Shown here: positions 24,454 through 36,597 of the stretch, in pieces | Position numbering within the stretch: position 1 is the stretch's first letter | Layout: each line of letters opens with the position of its first letter | Assembly: GCA_032358165.1 (NCBI GenBank) | Contig: JAALGY010000017.1 | Coordinates: forward strand, 2,418,001-2,482,000 | Source of the DNA: Diplosphaera chodatii | Taxonomy: Eukaryota; Chlorophyta; Trebouxiophyceae; Prasiolales; Stichococcaceae | Length of the DNA: 64,000 nucleotides | Direction: 5' to 3' | Translations under genes and position numbers: made by a program | The notes under the pieces: generated by a model | Told to the model about the DNA's origin: nothing | The model's database searches: none | Seen by the model: the letters and a program-made list of their open reading frames with translations, nothing else

Positions 24454-27400
24454 ATGGCAGTGCCGCCGGCGGGGCCAGAGCAGACCGGCATCACCTGCGG
24501 CATCTGCCACAATGACCATCTGCAGAGCATCGGGGAGCTGGACAGCTGCTTCCACAGGTACACCAGCGGCGCACGGACGCAGCAATCCAGCACGCTGCAT
24601 CACTTTTTTAGGGATCACCTGCACGCAGACATCATGCACTTCACCAGAAGGGCAGGGCGGAGCGCGTGCACTTGCATGGTGCCACAAACGTGCACGCTGC
24701 TTCTGCTGTCTGCAGGTTCTGCTTCCCCTGCATCCTGCAGTGGAGCCAGATCGAGTCGCGGTGCCCATTCTGCAAGGCGCGCTTTGCACGGCTGCTGCAC
24801 CGGCGGCTGTCTGCGGCGGCGCATCGGGCGCCCGACACAGCGCAGGGCTACCTCGACGGCAAAGTGCTCGAGGTGCTGTCCACTAACCTGAGTCAGCACC
24901 CTGCGGTCTGCTGCTGATGGTATACGCGGTCCCAACAGCTCCAACGCGGTGTGCTTTCCGCTGGAAGCCAGGGCTTCACCAGAAGCATCGCCAGCCTTGC
25001 GGGAGCCTGCACGCTCCCGCAGCACAACTCAGCTGGGCGGCAGCCATCACGGAACCAGCCGTGGAATGGCTCGCCTCCAATGCGTAGGTGGCCCGCAGCC
25101 GCCTAAGGGTTTGCGGGGCTAAATCCTGCAGGTGCTGGATGTGCCGGAGCGGGACCAGCGGGCGCAGGAGCCGGACGCCATGGCCGGCGTGCTGTGCATG
25201 CACTGCGGCAGCGGCGACGACGACGACCTGCTGCTGCTGTGCGACGGTGCGGCACCTCCAGCACTGCTTTCTGTCGACGTTTTCGTCACCCTCACCCTGT
25301 GCGCTGCTGCAACTGCGCCGCCATCTCCTGCGGCGCCTCACGCCCATCCCTGACATGCCTCACTCCTGGGCTGTCAACCTATGCTGCTCCACGCCTCGTC
25401 ACCACGGCCACAGTTCTGTGACCCTCATGCAGGCTGCGACAGGGCGATGCACACGTACTGCGCGGGGCTGATGTCGGTGCCGGAGGGCGACTGGTACTGC
25501 CCCGAGTGCGCCGAGGCCCAGGCAGCGCCCTCGGAGGGCGGCCCTGCAGCGAGCGGCACGACGCCGGCGGTGCTGAGCCTCAGCGACGATGACGAGGAAG
25601 CGGCGGCGGCAGCGGCAGTGGCAGACGGGGGTCGAGGCAGGCGGCGGCGCGGCGCGCTGGCCTCAGTGCGGGCATCAGGCGCAGCAGGCGGCGGCGCGGC
25701 AGCGGCGGCGTCCTTGGAGGACTGGAGCAGCGGGGAGGCGGCGTCCCTAGGGGCGCCGCTGCTGGCGCATGGCCATTCCGCTGCCAGCAGGTGCTGCGCT
25801 GAGCTTCGGTCGGGGGGCATTGTTCCCGCTTACATTATGAGCTTGTGCCATGTCCTGCTGTCATGCATCTCCACACTGCTTGCCCCTGTTGTCACGGAGC
25901 AGGAAGTCGCAGAATATGGAGCATGCAAATGGCCCATGGGAGGAGTCCACAGACATGGAAGTTCCACTGGTTGATACAGGAGCCGGCGGCGCCTGATCCG
26001 CGGCTCGGAGCGGACGGTCGGCGGGGCGCGGGGCGCGGTTGCCGACATGCTGCGGCGGGTGGGCGCCGCCGCAGCCGCAGCAGACGAGCTGCCGTCCAGC
26101 GCCCACCGGCAGGTGCAGGCGATGCGCGACACCTTCGACGCGCGGCGGCGGGCGGACGCGGCGGCAGAGGCGGCGGCGGCTGCAGCAGATGCCCCGGCGC
26201 AGCCATCCGATGCTGCTGGTGAGCACGGGCAGAGCAGCTCCCTCACGATCATTGGCACACAGCGCCTGCTGTGCCTGCGTCATCAGAATGAGGGCTCTGC
26301 AGGGCATGTTTGCTGCACTGCCGCTTGCTGTGCATTGGTCTTGCACCCCTGGAATTGCAGGACTGTCACCATGACAGGTGCTACTGATGCAGGCCAGGAC
26401 ACTGCTGGGAGGTCAGTGTCGGCGATGATCCGGCAGGAGGTGGCAGAGGCGGGCGCAGCGGCCGCCGCCCGCAGCCCAGCCTCGCCCAACTTCAAGTGCG
26501 CAGCAGTCACGTGCCGCAGTGCAGGTCCTGCACCAAGCACCGCACGGCCACCCATGTGACGCTGACAGCAGCTGTCTGCCTCTGTAGCCCGCGCTGTCAT
26601 GCATCGACGCGCTGAGAAACTCATGATCGACATCGCGCAGGCGGCCAACAGTGCGGCGCACGCAGCCGCCCTTGACGCCCCGCTCTGTAAGTCAGCCCGC
26701 CAGGCTGAATTCGGCAGAGGCGTCTCCTCCACGCTCGCCACGCGGTGGCTCTTTGCCGCGCTTCCAGCAGCCCCGCAGCAGGCAGGCAGCCGGCAGCAGG
26801 GACAGCTGCGGCGCTGGCCACAGCCAGGCCCGCCCTGCCGCCCTTGCAGCCGCTGGTGACATCCCTGCGGGCGCCGCTCATCAGGGCAGCGGCCAGCGGC
26901 CGGCCAACAGGCGCAGCCGCTGGGAAGCTGCGGCCCCTCAGCAGCCGCTGTCTACCCCTTTGAAGCAGCCGTCGCCGCCGCACATGCCCCCTCCCGGCAA
27001 CTACGCGCAGCAGGCAGCACATGGCACCCAGCCCGCGGCCGTTCCCAATGCTGCAGCGGCAGTGCAGCCGGCCCCACCACATGCATTGAGGCAGTCCTTG
27101 CCGGCGGCACCTGTGCGGCAGACGACCCCTGCTGCTGCGCCTGGTGTCCGGCAGCAGCATGCTGCAGCGCCACCACCGCCACTGCTGCCGCCGCCGCCGC
27201 AGCCGCCGCAACACGGCCAGCAACCAGCGCAGCCCCAGCAGCCCCGGCGGCAGCGGCGGCCGTGGCCCAGCATCGCCCAGCGGGCCGCCTCGCCGGCCGG
27301 GGCCAGCCCCTGCAGCGGCACCAGCTCCCCCGCCGCCCCCTCGCACCTCGTCACCAGCGGGTGCTTCAAGGCCGAGGGTTTAGCCGGCGCCGCTGCAGGA

Positions 27401-28506
27401 CCAGCAGCCTCAGCAGCCACTGCCCCAGCCGCTGCGCATGCACAGGCCGACAACACCCCGCACACGGCCAGCAGAGTGCCCAGCCAGGCCAAGGCGCTGC
27501 CGCCATGGCTGCAGGGCAGGCCTGGTGATGCAACAGCGGCGGGGCCGACAGCACCACCAGCGGCAGCAGCAAATGCGGCAGGCTTGGCAGCACCCGCGCG
27601 CGGCCCTGCGCCGCCGCAGCCTCCATGTGAGCCGGCGTCGGCAGTGCAGTCGCCTGGCGCCTCTGCTGCGACCACCTTTGCAGCTGAAGCGCCGCCACCA
27701 CCGCCGCCGCCGCCGGCTGTCGAGCTGCCTCCGCCTGATCAGCGCGAGCCGGCGGCGGCGGCGGCAGCAGCAATAACTGCTGTTGATGGGGCGTATAGAC
27801 CCATGCACGATGCCACCGTGGCAGCGGCAGCGCCAGAGGTCGGCAGCAGCGAGGTCCCCATAGGAACCAACAGCGCCAGCAGTACTGCTGGTATCGGAGC
27901 AATCCCAGGTACAACGTGCGAGTCAAACACGGTGTTGTCGACATGCCCTTGGCACTGGTCTCTTGCGTGGCTTCTCCGGTGTAGATGCTGTCTCGCCAAT
28001 TTTGCTACGATCGGAGCTGCTACATTCCATACAATGGTGCATGAAACCCTCACGTGGATGTTCGTCCACACAGCGGCAGCAGAGGCAGCGGACAGCGGGG
28101 GCGTGAAGCGGCGGGCTCTGGACGCCGGCCTGACGGGCGACCAGCTGCGGCACGCGCGCAAGCGGCGCATGAAGGAGACCGCCCCCGCCGTGAAGGAGAT
28201 GCTCAAGCCGCTGTACACCGCCAAGAAGCTTGACAAGGTGCGGCTCGACACCATGTCACCTTGAATCTTCTCCTATGTGGCCGCCGTTCCTGCTGCGCAA
28301 GTTCGTAGATTTGCTCCCGACTAGTTCTAGTAGTACTTCAGTGTCTCATAAACCTTGACTTGCCGCTGCAGGAGGGGTTCAAGGTGGCAGCGGCTGCGGC
28401 GACAGCAGAGCTCGCGGACACCGTCGAGGTGGCCGACATGGCGGCAGATGATGTGCATGCCGCAGTGCAGCGGGCGCTTGCACCACTGGGACTCAGCCTC
28501 TTGTGA
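24454..28506 (+). CDS. RING-PHD-SRI protein, PHRF1-type chromatin/RNA polymerase II factor
   Basis: Start at 24454 (MAVPPAGPEQTGITCGICHN). RING: CGIC, CFHRFCFPC and CPFC, split between about 24495-24558 and 24716-24780. PHD: VLCMHCGSGDDDDLLLLCDG (about 25189-25246), then CDRAMHTYC and WYCPEC (about 25435-25510), a complete C4HC3. A long Ala/Pro/Gln/Ser-rich middle follows (about 25550-27900). The C-terminal exons encode APAVKEMLKPLYTAKKLDK joined to EGFKVAAAAATAELADT, ending LGLSLL at 28506. This matches the helical SRI domain that binds the phosphorylated RNA polymerase II tail. The RING, PHD, disordered middle, SRI order is that of PHRF1. It probably acts in the nucleus as a histone reader and E3 ligase at transcribed genes. 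Exon edges in the middle are uncertain. Confidence 0.78.
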
Positions 28507-28914
28507 CAACAGCACAGGGGCATTCGCTAGCAAGTCTGACGGGCGTGGTGCAAGCAGGGCAAATCGGGGCTGAAGCTTGGCTGAGCCTGTCGCTGTGCAG
28601 TTTCACGCCCTTTGTTTCTGTGTGGTTTACTGTGTACCACGAGGCTGGATGCAAGCCTAGGCACTGGTAGCTGCCACTGCACTAGAAGGCTCCATGTTGT
28701 GCAAACTTGTTGACCGCCTCTGAAACAAAGCCACAGGACAATCATTGCCCATACTGAGGTGCTTACCCACACCGACAATCAGCTGTTAAGGTGCACACGT
28801 GCACTCCGTCCACCCTGTTGGTGCCCGGCGGCAATGTGGCACTGCCCCCTTGCATGAACTCGGCAAAAGCCTGTACCACACCCACCTGAGTGCCAGCCTA
28901 TACCCTGCCTGAGC
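28507..28914. other. Convergent intergenic region
   Basis: About 410 bases between the 3' ends of the PHRF1-type gene (+) and hydrophilic-protein gene 1 (-). No exon seen. Confidence 0.4.
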
Positions 28915-30495
28915 TCAGCCCTTCAGGTCTTCGGGCTCTGCAGTCGTCTTGACACCCTGTGGAAGCAAACACATCGAACAGCAGCTTCAGCGCCAGACCA
29001 AAAGGTGAGGCAGGTGGTGTGCACCGTGGAGTGGATGTCACTGTCACCTGAAGATCATCGCGGGCTGGGTCAGACACCTGCACCAGGTGCAGACAGGAAA
29101 CTGTTTGCCATCGTCGTCTTGATCGTGTGATTTGCTAGGCAGCAGTAAATGCAAATGGCCCTTAACATTGAATTGGGTTGGAATGACCATACATGCAGCT
29201 CCTGTCCGTAGCGCTCGGCACGCGTGCGGGCCGCCTGCAGCGCAGCAGCATGTATATCCCCATGCAGGATAATAGATGTCACGCAGCACAGGCAGCCCAT
29301 GCCATAGCCCTTGCAGGGGACTGTCAAAGCTCCCTGCCCCTGGGGCGGCAGTTGTGGCAGTGCTTGCCTTGCGGGCTGCTTCCTTGCGCTTCTCCTCTGG
29401 CCGCTCAGCTGCAGAGTGTGACGACAACATGCTTGCCTCAGACAGGCTGGTGACCACCTACACATCTGGCTGCACCACTGTTGCTTACGCAACGTGCACT
29501 GTTGCAGTGTGTTGTGCAGGTAGTGTTTCATCGAGCATGCACCTGAGATCTGGCCACCCTGCAGGAGGAAGGATATTCATCAGCTCAGGTTTTAACGCAC
29601 ACGGAAGCGTGCTGGATGTGCACAAGCCCGCAGACTGACCGTGAACATAAAACTGCTGCCTCGGCACCGCGCCCACCTTTTTGCCAGCCGCGACGCGGGC
29701 CTCGTGGCCGTGCCCAAAGTGCTCTCTGTGCAGCAGGGAGTCATAGTCCGTTGTCTCAGCATCCATGTCTACCTGCCAAGCCGGGCGGCCAGGGTTCAGT
29801 ATTGCCAGAGGCGCCCTGGCGCCGGCAGTCGCTGTGCTGCGTCACACAAGCATGCAGAAGTAGCAGTGCAATCGGCAGTAGGAGGTGTGATTCAGGGTGA
29901 TTGCAGAAAAGATGCTCATCGGCACGCCAGTCTTGGTGCGTTCCCCTGGTACAACACGCGGCTCGTCCACTGCAGGGTGTGCAATCGCACGCGTCAATAC
30001 CACCCAACAGCGCTTGTGGGTCACGAGAGCTTCTCGGCAGTCAACACATGGTGGCCGGCACTATGGCGCAGACGGTGAGGTGCAGCAGATGGTGCAAAGG
30101 CAGCAGTCCTGCTGTCACCCCAGTTGTCGGCGCCCTGCAAAGAGGGTCATGAGCACGCTGCTCTGCCCAGTCCAGCATACGAGCAGTATGCAGCATGAGC
30201 AGCACTGCTCATTTCAGTGCTACTCACGTAGTTGCCGGTAGCCGGGTATGCCGCCGGATCAATGTCAGCCTGCGTCGCATCACGTGGTGAGAAAAAACCT
30301 TCATCTGAATGCAGTGGCTCCTCACATGCCACTTGGCAGCAACGACAACCTGTCAAGTGTACAAAGCCAAAGTTTGTGCCCTGGTCCTTTCCAGCCGCTC
30401 ATGCCACCACCCACCAGCGGCTCTGGCTCTTCGGCGCCACCCTTGAACTTGCTTCCAAAGGCACGCTCTGCCAGGGGATCTGGGTCCTGCGCCAT
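28915..30495 (-). CDS. Small hydrophilic LEA/KGG-like protein, array copy 1
   Basis: Reverse-strand member of a four-gene array. Exons seen, 5' to 3': 30415-30495 (MAQDPDPLAERAFGSKFKGG...), 30228-30269 (ADIDPAAYPATGNY), 29926-29969 (DEPRVVPGERTKTG), 29677-29772 (includes REHFGHGHEARVAAGKK), microexon 29543-29558 (GGQIS), 29368-29408 (AERPEEKRKEAARK), 29193-29234 (AARTRAERYGQELH), 29048-29077 (VSDPARDDLQ), 28915-28956 (GVKTTAEPEDLKG, stop). All phases agree except one junction before 29969, so one small exon there is missing. The product is charged, with no signal peptide, no TM helix and few hydrophobics. The VPGE...AGKKGG...RKAARTRAERYG run recalls group-1 LEA (Em) and KGG stress proteins. 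Function is a guess. One intron starts with GC (after 29368). Confidence 0.66.
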
Positions 30496-31959
30496 GGGAA
30501 CCGCACTGGCGTGATGTACAAGGTTTGAGGGTTGCAATGTATGCGCGTGCTTGAGGCGCTCGTTTAGCAAACTGGCTCCGCACTAGAAGGCACCCACGCA
30601 AGAGCACACTCATAGCGAGGGTGCGACATCAATCAGCAGCGTGTGTGTATGGAGAGACGAGGATAGGATTTGAAGAACTAGGCTACACTCACTGGTGTGT
30701 TTGTATTGGCGCCGCCGCGCCGATAGTCTGCAGGTTGCGCACCAGTCTGTAGAACCATGCACATGACATGCAGCAATGCTATCAGGTTCGGATTTTCATT
30801 GTTACAGTTGAATAAGCAGCAGCTCGCTCACCTGAAGCATCTGCCGCCGGATGGATTTCACGCTTGCTCTGGTGCTGCACAGCCTGCGCATCATTCAAAA
30901 CAGTATCTGATTTGTGGTTCAGCAACAGCAGTCACCATGCTGCCCCCTTGCACAAGAGGCTAGCAGCCATTGTTGACTAGTGTGTGCACGACAGGATTGC
31001 CATCCTCGCTCACGCCTTGCTTGATTCATCAATACTGGAACACAGTGCAGTGTGACCACCTGCAAGCAGCGTGGCATGCCCAAACGAGACAGCGACCGGG
31101 CGCTGCTGGTGGCTGCAGGCAGCGACATGCTGACTGGGTGCCTGCTTGTCGACATGCAACGCAAGGCTGCTCCAACTACAGTAGTGCCACCGATCTGACA
31201 GAGAGCGAGGAACTGCCTGCTGTGTCGGTTCTGTTACGGCCAGAGAACTCTGCAGCATGGCAAGCCGGGCTCTGCGGCAGCCTGCTGTGTCAGGTTCTGT
31301 GTCGGTCCAGCCGCCAGATTAAGCTTGCGCGGGGGATCTAGCAGCACATGTTGCATACATGGTCGATCGCCTACCGTTTGAAGCGGCTCCTGAATTGCTT
31401 GACGATGTATGCATCATGCTCAGCTACATGCAAAAGGGAGCCGTGGGGGTTGGCAGATGATGTGTGATGGATTTGACCAGACAATCATCACAGCCATGAT
31501 GAAGGCAATCATGCGAGCGCGCACACCACCACAACAACATACAGTCGCGTTCAACCTGTCAACTGTCATACACGACACCCATCACCCACATACACACATG
31601 ACTATTATCATGTCAACTATAGGAAGCGGTTACTCCGCTGGCACACCCTTGCCCTGCTGCACGCCGTTGTTTGCTCTTTGTGCGCTTGCTTGGGCACACG
31701 GTCGCACTTCCTTGCCGCAAATGTGGTGGTTTCGACCTGCGATAGGTGACCCACTGTGCCCGCTTGCTTGCTTGACGTTCTGCATAAGGCAGGGGACACA
31801 TACACTACTACATTATGACTATTGTGTAGCCTGAGCCAGCACGACTACTACAAGTGATCCATGCCACGGTGCCCGAGCTACGCATCTGTTGTCAGGTATT
31901 GACATGTGCGCCGCAGGAAGCGAACGGTTGCAGGGGTACAAAGATGGATCCACCTGCGG
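30496..31959. other. Intergenic region, array copies 1 and 2
   Basis: About 1.46 kb, the longest spacer in the array. No exon of the array family and no other gene seen. It should hold the copy-1 promoter and the copy-2 3' UTR. Confidence 0.4.
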
Positions 31960-33743
31960 TCAGTCGTCGGGTGTCAGGGGTGATGTTCTGGCCGAGGTGT
32001 CCACGCCCTGCAGACATGGATACCGAGAAGCCTTGCCGGTCGGCCAGCCAGAATAGAAACCTCTTAATGATCCTGCAGGCAAGCAGTCGTAGCCGGAAGC
32101 ACATGCCTGGCTCTGCTAAGGGCACCAGCTCACTGATCAGACAGGAGCCACTCCGTACCTGCAGGTCGTCCTTATCTGGGTCCGATTTCTGCAGCAGGAC
32201 GCACAGCACCAAATCAGTGCTCGGCAACGACTGCTGCAGCGTGCACGCACAACAGCTTGAAGTATGGTCAAGCACATGTGTGTCTCCTCAGGGCAGCCAA
32301 TACACAACTATCGCAGCAAAGCATGTGACAGAGATGGTGTAGTACGGAAGAGGGAGGCGACTCACGTCCAGATGGTCGCCATACCTGTGCAGTGGCATGA
32401 GCACGAACAGTGAGTGGTATACGCACATGTGCCCTAACAAGCCCTTTACCAAGTACACAGCATGAGTGGCTCACAAACACGTGCAGTGCAGCAGGGAGGT
32501 TCTGCAGAAGACCTTTCAGCACGGGTGCGTGCTGCCTGCACAGAAGCAAGGAAGCAGCGTCAGAAAAGGCTGCGACTGTGGCTGGTGAGAGGTGCAGCCA
32601 CTGTCATGAGGTGTCACCTTGCGGGCAGCTTCCTACAGGGCAGGCAAAGGAGCAATGAGTAGCTGGAAGGTTCAAGCAACTTCATGCATGCACTGCCTGG
32701 GGTGCCCGACACACTGCGCATGCGAGGCATTCGTTGGTATCGCCGTTGCCGTTGCCATTGCCACTGTCAGCAGGCAGAGTGTGCACCTTGCGCGCCTCAG
32801 GAGACCGAGATGCTGCACAGTTCACACAAAGCCACGTTGAAGATGCCGTGAAGCAGCAGTGTGTATGATACAGCACATCTAAACAACGAGAACCTCGTGC
32901 TGGCTGGCAGACACTGCATGCTAGCAGCGCCTGACTGGGTGCTGACCAGAGATCGCTGCGCCCTGCATGTGCAGACCAAAAGGGGAATATACTGCAAGTG
33001 GCACGGTAGCTGGAAATACAGACAGCAGGGTCGCCATTGCTTCATCATCGTTCATTTGAACCTGCACACTTCGTTTCTCTTAACATTGGGCTTTTGTGTC
33101 AACAAAGAGCCGCAAAGTATGCGATGCTGCAAGCGCACCTTGTGGCCAGCCTCGCTTTGTGCCACACTGCCACGGCCAAACTCCTCCTTCTGCTTGATGC
33201 AGAGCACATGGCATTTTTGACGATAGCATCCGGTGTTGGCGACGTGAGATGCGTCATGGTCATGCATCTGCAGTAGTGATGCAACAGTCGCACACCTGCA
33301 CGCCCGTACTGGTGGTCTCCCCTGCATCAGATATACACATCCATCATAGCCGGAGCTCAAAACCGTGCCGCACGCTTCTTCATGGGGCACAGGTGCCGCA
33401 GCAGCAGCAACTCCTACAAGCGCAGCGGCAGACTGCAAGTGGCATGGTCCATGCATGGAGACCTCTGCCGGTATTCTCTGTTCGATGCCACAACATCATG
33501 CTGAAGACATGTTCACCTGGTATTGGGCGCTCCTCAGGTGGCTGTGCAGACATCAGAGGCCAGGAGTCACGCATGCATCGTTACTCAGGACTGCGCCGCA
33601 TGCAGACGCAGCAACATGCTGCACGCATGTTGCAGACTTCGCAGACTTCACACATGCGCATACGCCATGATCCATTACTGGCTTCATGTCTGTTTACTCC
33701 TTGCCTTGACATACTCAGCAGGCTCCTGCTCGCGTGATGCCAT
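31960..33743 (-). CDS. Small hydrophilic LEA/KGG-like protein, array copy 2
   Basis: Eleven exons that close in frame to 105 residues: 33705-33743, 33517-33541, 33296-33321, 33139-33189, 32947-32962 (16-nt microexon), 32787-32812, 32618-32632 (15 nt), 32513-32535, 32366-32384, 32159-32188, 31960-32007. The protein starts MASREQEPAEYVK and carries PPEERPIPG, ETTSTGVQ, KEEFGRGSVAQSEAGHK, GAAIS, ASRSPEARKEAARK, AARTRAERYGDHLD and KSDPDKDDLQ, ending GVDTSARTSPLTPDD. The first intron begins with GC. This is the most intron-rich copy: the two introns lost in other copies, inside EARK/EAARK and between YGDHLD and KSDP, are both present. It is highly charged, without Cys or TM helices. Family unknown; a resemblance to group-1 LEA proteins is noted. 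Confidence 0.78.
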
Positions 33744-34458
33744 GGCTTGTGGGTTCTGCGGCTGTTGCCCTGCTGCAACTATGCTGCTGCTGGGCTGCTG
33801 CAGGGTGTGACACTCTCTGCTGTTCAGCAGGCAAACACTGTCGTTGGACAGCTCGATCAACGTAGCAGTGCGTGATTGCAGCACACTCATCAACAGTGGA
33901 AGCTGATGATTTGGGATTAGTTATGACCTGCTGTACCGAAAGGCCGGCGGCGGCAACACTGGCGGGCATCCACACTGACAGATTTTGATGACATGCAAAC
34001 TATGTTGCATGATATCGCTGCTGCACTGGATGCATCTGCAACTCTTCATCAATCAACTCGTAATATGTGTCGTGCATGCGTGGTGACACCTATCCAAGAC
34101 TGTCTGACGCCTGACCTAGCCTATTGAGGATTTCCCTACCAACCAGGCCAACAGTCTGTTGCGCAAAATGCGCGCCGCCCTTGCTCTCAGCAAGGTTCCC
34201 TACTCATATTCATGCTGTGTGTGCCGCATCCGCATGTACAGTACACACCCCGTGCCGAGCAGAAGTTATGCGGCCTGCGGTGCAGATAGGCATCACATTT
34301 ACGACCCGACCAATATGCATGGGTGCATGTACTACATCATCAGCATGAGACGCACGTGCCAGGAGGTTGCGCGAGCAGACCATCTGCCATCTGAACCTTG
34401 CAGTGAAGAGTGCACAGGAAGTGCTCACCGTCATCTTCATTCGGTGTAACAGATGCCC
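33744..34458. other. Intergenic region, array copies 2 and 3
   Basis: About 715 bases, no exon seen. Probably the copy-2 promoter and copy-3 3' UTR. Confidence 0.4.
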
Positions 34459-36092
34459 TCACGCAACAGCCGCCCGGGGCAGCTGCGCGTCAGCTGGGTC
34501 GTTGTCCACGAGATGAGCAGTTGTGTCAACGCCCTGCAGCAGATGACCCCGCTGTACATGCTTTCTGCAGCATCTGCCCAGGTGATCACCACTGGTCACT
34601 GCAGATACTAATCCTGCACTCAGAAGTGCTGATCTTATCACGATCGATGGGCATGGCCAGAATGTCAAGCAATTGCTGTAGCCTGGACGCACCATCAGGT
34701 CATCCTTGTCTGGATCAGACTTGTAGACATTGTGGCCATACCTGCACACCGGCACAGTGCCTGGATGCCATCATGTATGGACGCAGGCATGCAGAGAGCA
34801 ATGCTGGACGGCTAGGCAATAACAAGCAGGGGGCGAGGGTTTCGAAGCATGTAGATGCTGGCTCACCGCTCTGCACGGGTGCGTGCCGCCTGAAGCGGTA
34901 TACAGTACAGATGACAACTTGTCAGTACGGAAGCTGGCCTGCTGAGGATTGATGCTGCACACGGCATGCACTTGACCAAGCACTCATGACAGCAGCTGCT
35001 TGCCTTGCGTGCAGTCTCCTGCGCCCAACAAGACAAGTAATTCACTCAGGTGGGATAGGAAACCAAGAACCAACAGCTTGATGGACCACGCCACATGCAC
35101 AAATGCGTTACCTGGCGGGCCTCGGGCGAGCGCGCCGCTGCAGTTCAGCATTACCTCAGATCAGAGGGTTTTGCACACCTGCCTCAATACATAAGGCATT
35201 TGGAGGTGCATACTGATTAGCATGCGATCAGGAGGAGACTGCATGCGTTGTGCCCCATGCACGTTGGGTACCTGATATGCCGCCGCCCTGCATCAGCAGC
35301 AACAGCCACTGGTTTCGTTTCACGCCATCGACACTACCAGGTGATGGGCTTTGAAGGCTGTAGGTCCAGTGCACATTGCTGCTTTCCCAAGTGTCCATAT
35401 GTTGACCACCAACAATGCGACGCTGCTCCCTGTGATCAAGACATACCTTGACGCCAGCAGCACTCTGTGCCCCACTGCCCGCCCCGAATGTCTCTTTCTG
35501 CAGTCCATGTGAGACCATCCCTTGATGGCGCTGTTGTGCCGGCGGCATGGTCGCAGGGCTTTGCTGGCAAATGAGTGGCACCGGCTGGTATGGATCCCGT
35601 GCAATGCGCTGGGTGATTGAAAAGGCAGCAACCCACCTGAAACCCTGCTTTCGTGGTTTCCCCTGCGCACATCGCCGAAAGCATATCGCAAAAGCAGCAC
35701 GCTGAGGCATTCAACATCGCCGCCACCACAGCAAAGGCCTGCTTGAAACGTCAGTGTGCCGCCACATGCGACTGCTATTACAAATAAAGCTCCTTCACCT
35801 GGGACAGGCCGCTCCTCAGGTGGCTGCAGAGGCAAGTTGGCAGAGGATTGGTATGTATGTATGTAGCTTTGCGTGTGATGACGGTGCACGGTGAGATCTC
35901 AACCAGCAGTGCATGGCAACAGGTGTGAGGCACCTTGACATACTCGGCGCCGCCGCTGGCGCCACTCCGGTAGCCCCGTTCTGGAGCGTCTTCTGCAGTA
36001 TCGATCACGATTGGGTCTGCTGCAGAACCCTCCTCATCCTGGCCAGGCCTATAGTCGGGGTCGACTGTCGGATCGTCAGCAGGGTCTGCCAT
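34459..36092 (-). CDS. Small hydrophilic LEA/KGG-like protein, array copy 3 (longest N-terminus)
   Basis: Ten exons that close in frame to 154 residues: 35934-36092, 35799-35823, 35637-35662, 35447-35497, 35272-35287 (16-nt microexon), 35112-35137, 35004-35018, 34867-34889, 34693-34741, 34459-34533. The first exon adds an acidic, Pro/Asp-rich extension (MADPADDPTVDPDYRPGQDE...) before GGAEYVK. The rest follows copy 2: PPEERPVPG, ETTKAGFQ, KETFGAGSGAQSAAGVK, GGGIS, AARSPEARQETARK, AARTRAERYGHNV, YKSDPDKDDLM and a longer tail ending LPRAAVA. The YGHNV and SDPDKDD parts lie in one exon, so an intron of copy 2 is absent here. The intron after 35004 starts with GC. Intrinsically disordered and acidic; function unknown. 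Confidence 0.78.
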
Positions 36093-36597
36093 GGTTGTTA
36101 GTTGTGCTGGCTGCTGGCCAGGTTCTCTGTGTGCTGGGTGCCTACGTTGAGACCACGGCGGATGCACGACAGGCATAAGTGGTGTTGATCACGTTCGAAT
36201 GCGTGGGCAGCAAGCCTTGAATGTTCGGGAAGGTGCTGACTGGATGCCTGATGGGCGGGCTGGCCGGCAGGAAGCAGAGCAGCAGACTGTTTAAACGGCG
36301 GCTTGAATGGCGGACCTCATTCACACAAGTCCAGTAAAGTCAACAGTTCCTATCCAATTGCATCATACTGTGGATGCAACAACTCCAATTCCTGCAAGAT
36401 GCTCCTCAAGAGTTCAGGGATGACAAACCCACATGCTGCATTGAACAGTCATCATGCTCAGAGGGCAGCAGCATGAAAGCAGATCAAGCTACGAGCAATG
36501 GCAGGTCTGCAGACGTCACCGGCACGTTGCCCAGTATACATACATGCATCCTAATACGACCTGATACAACTGCACATTCTTGCCGCTGCTGCTGATT
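36093..36597. other. Intergenic region, array copies 3 and 4
   Basis: About 505 bases, no exon seen. Probably the copy-3 promoter and copy-4 3' UTR. Confidence 0.4.
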
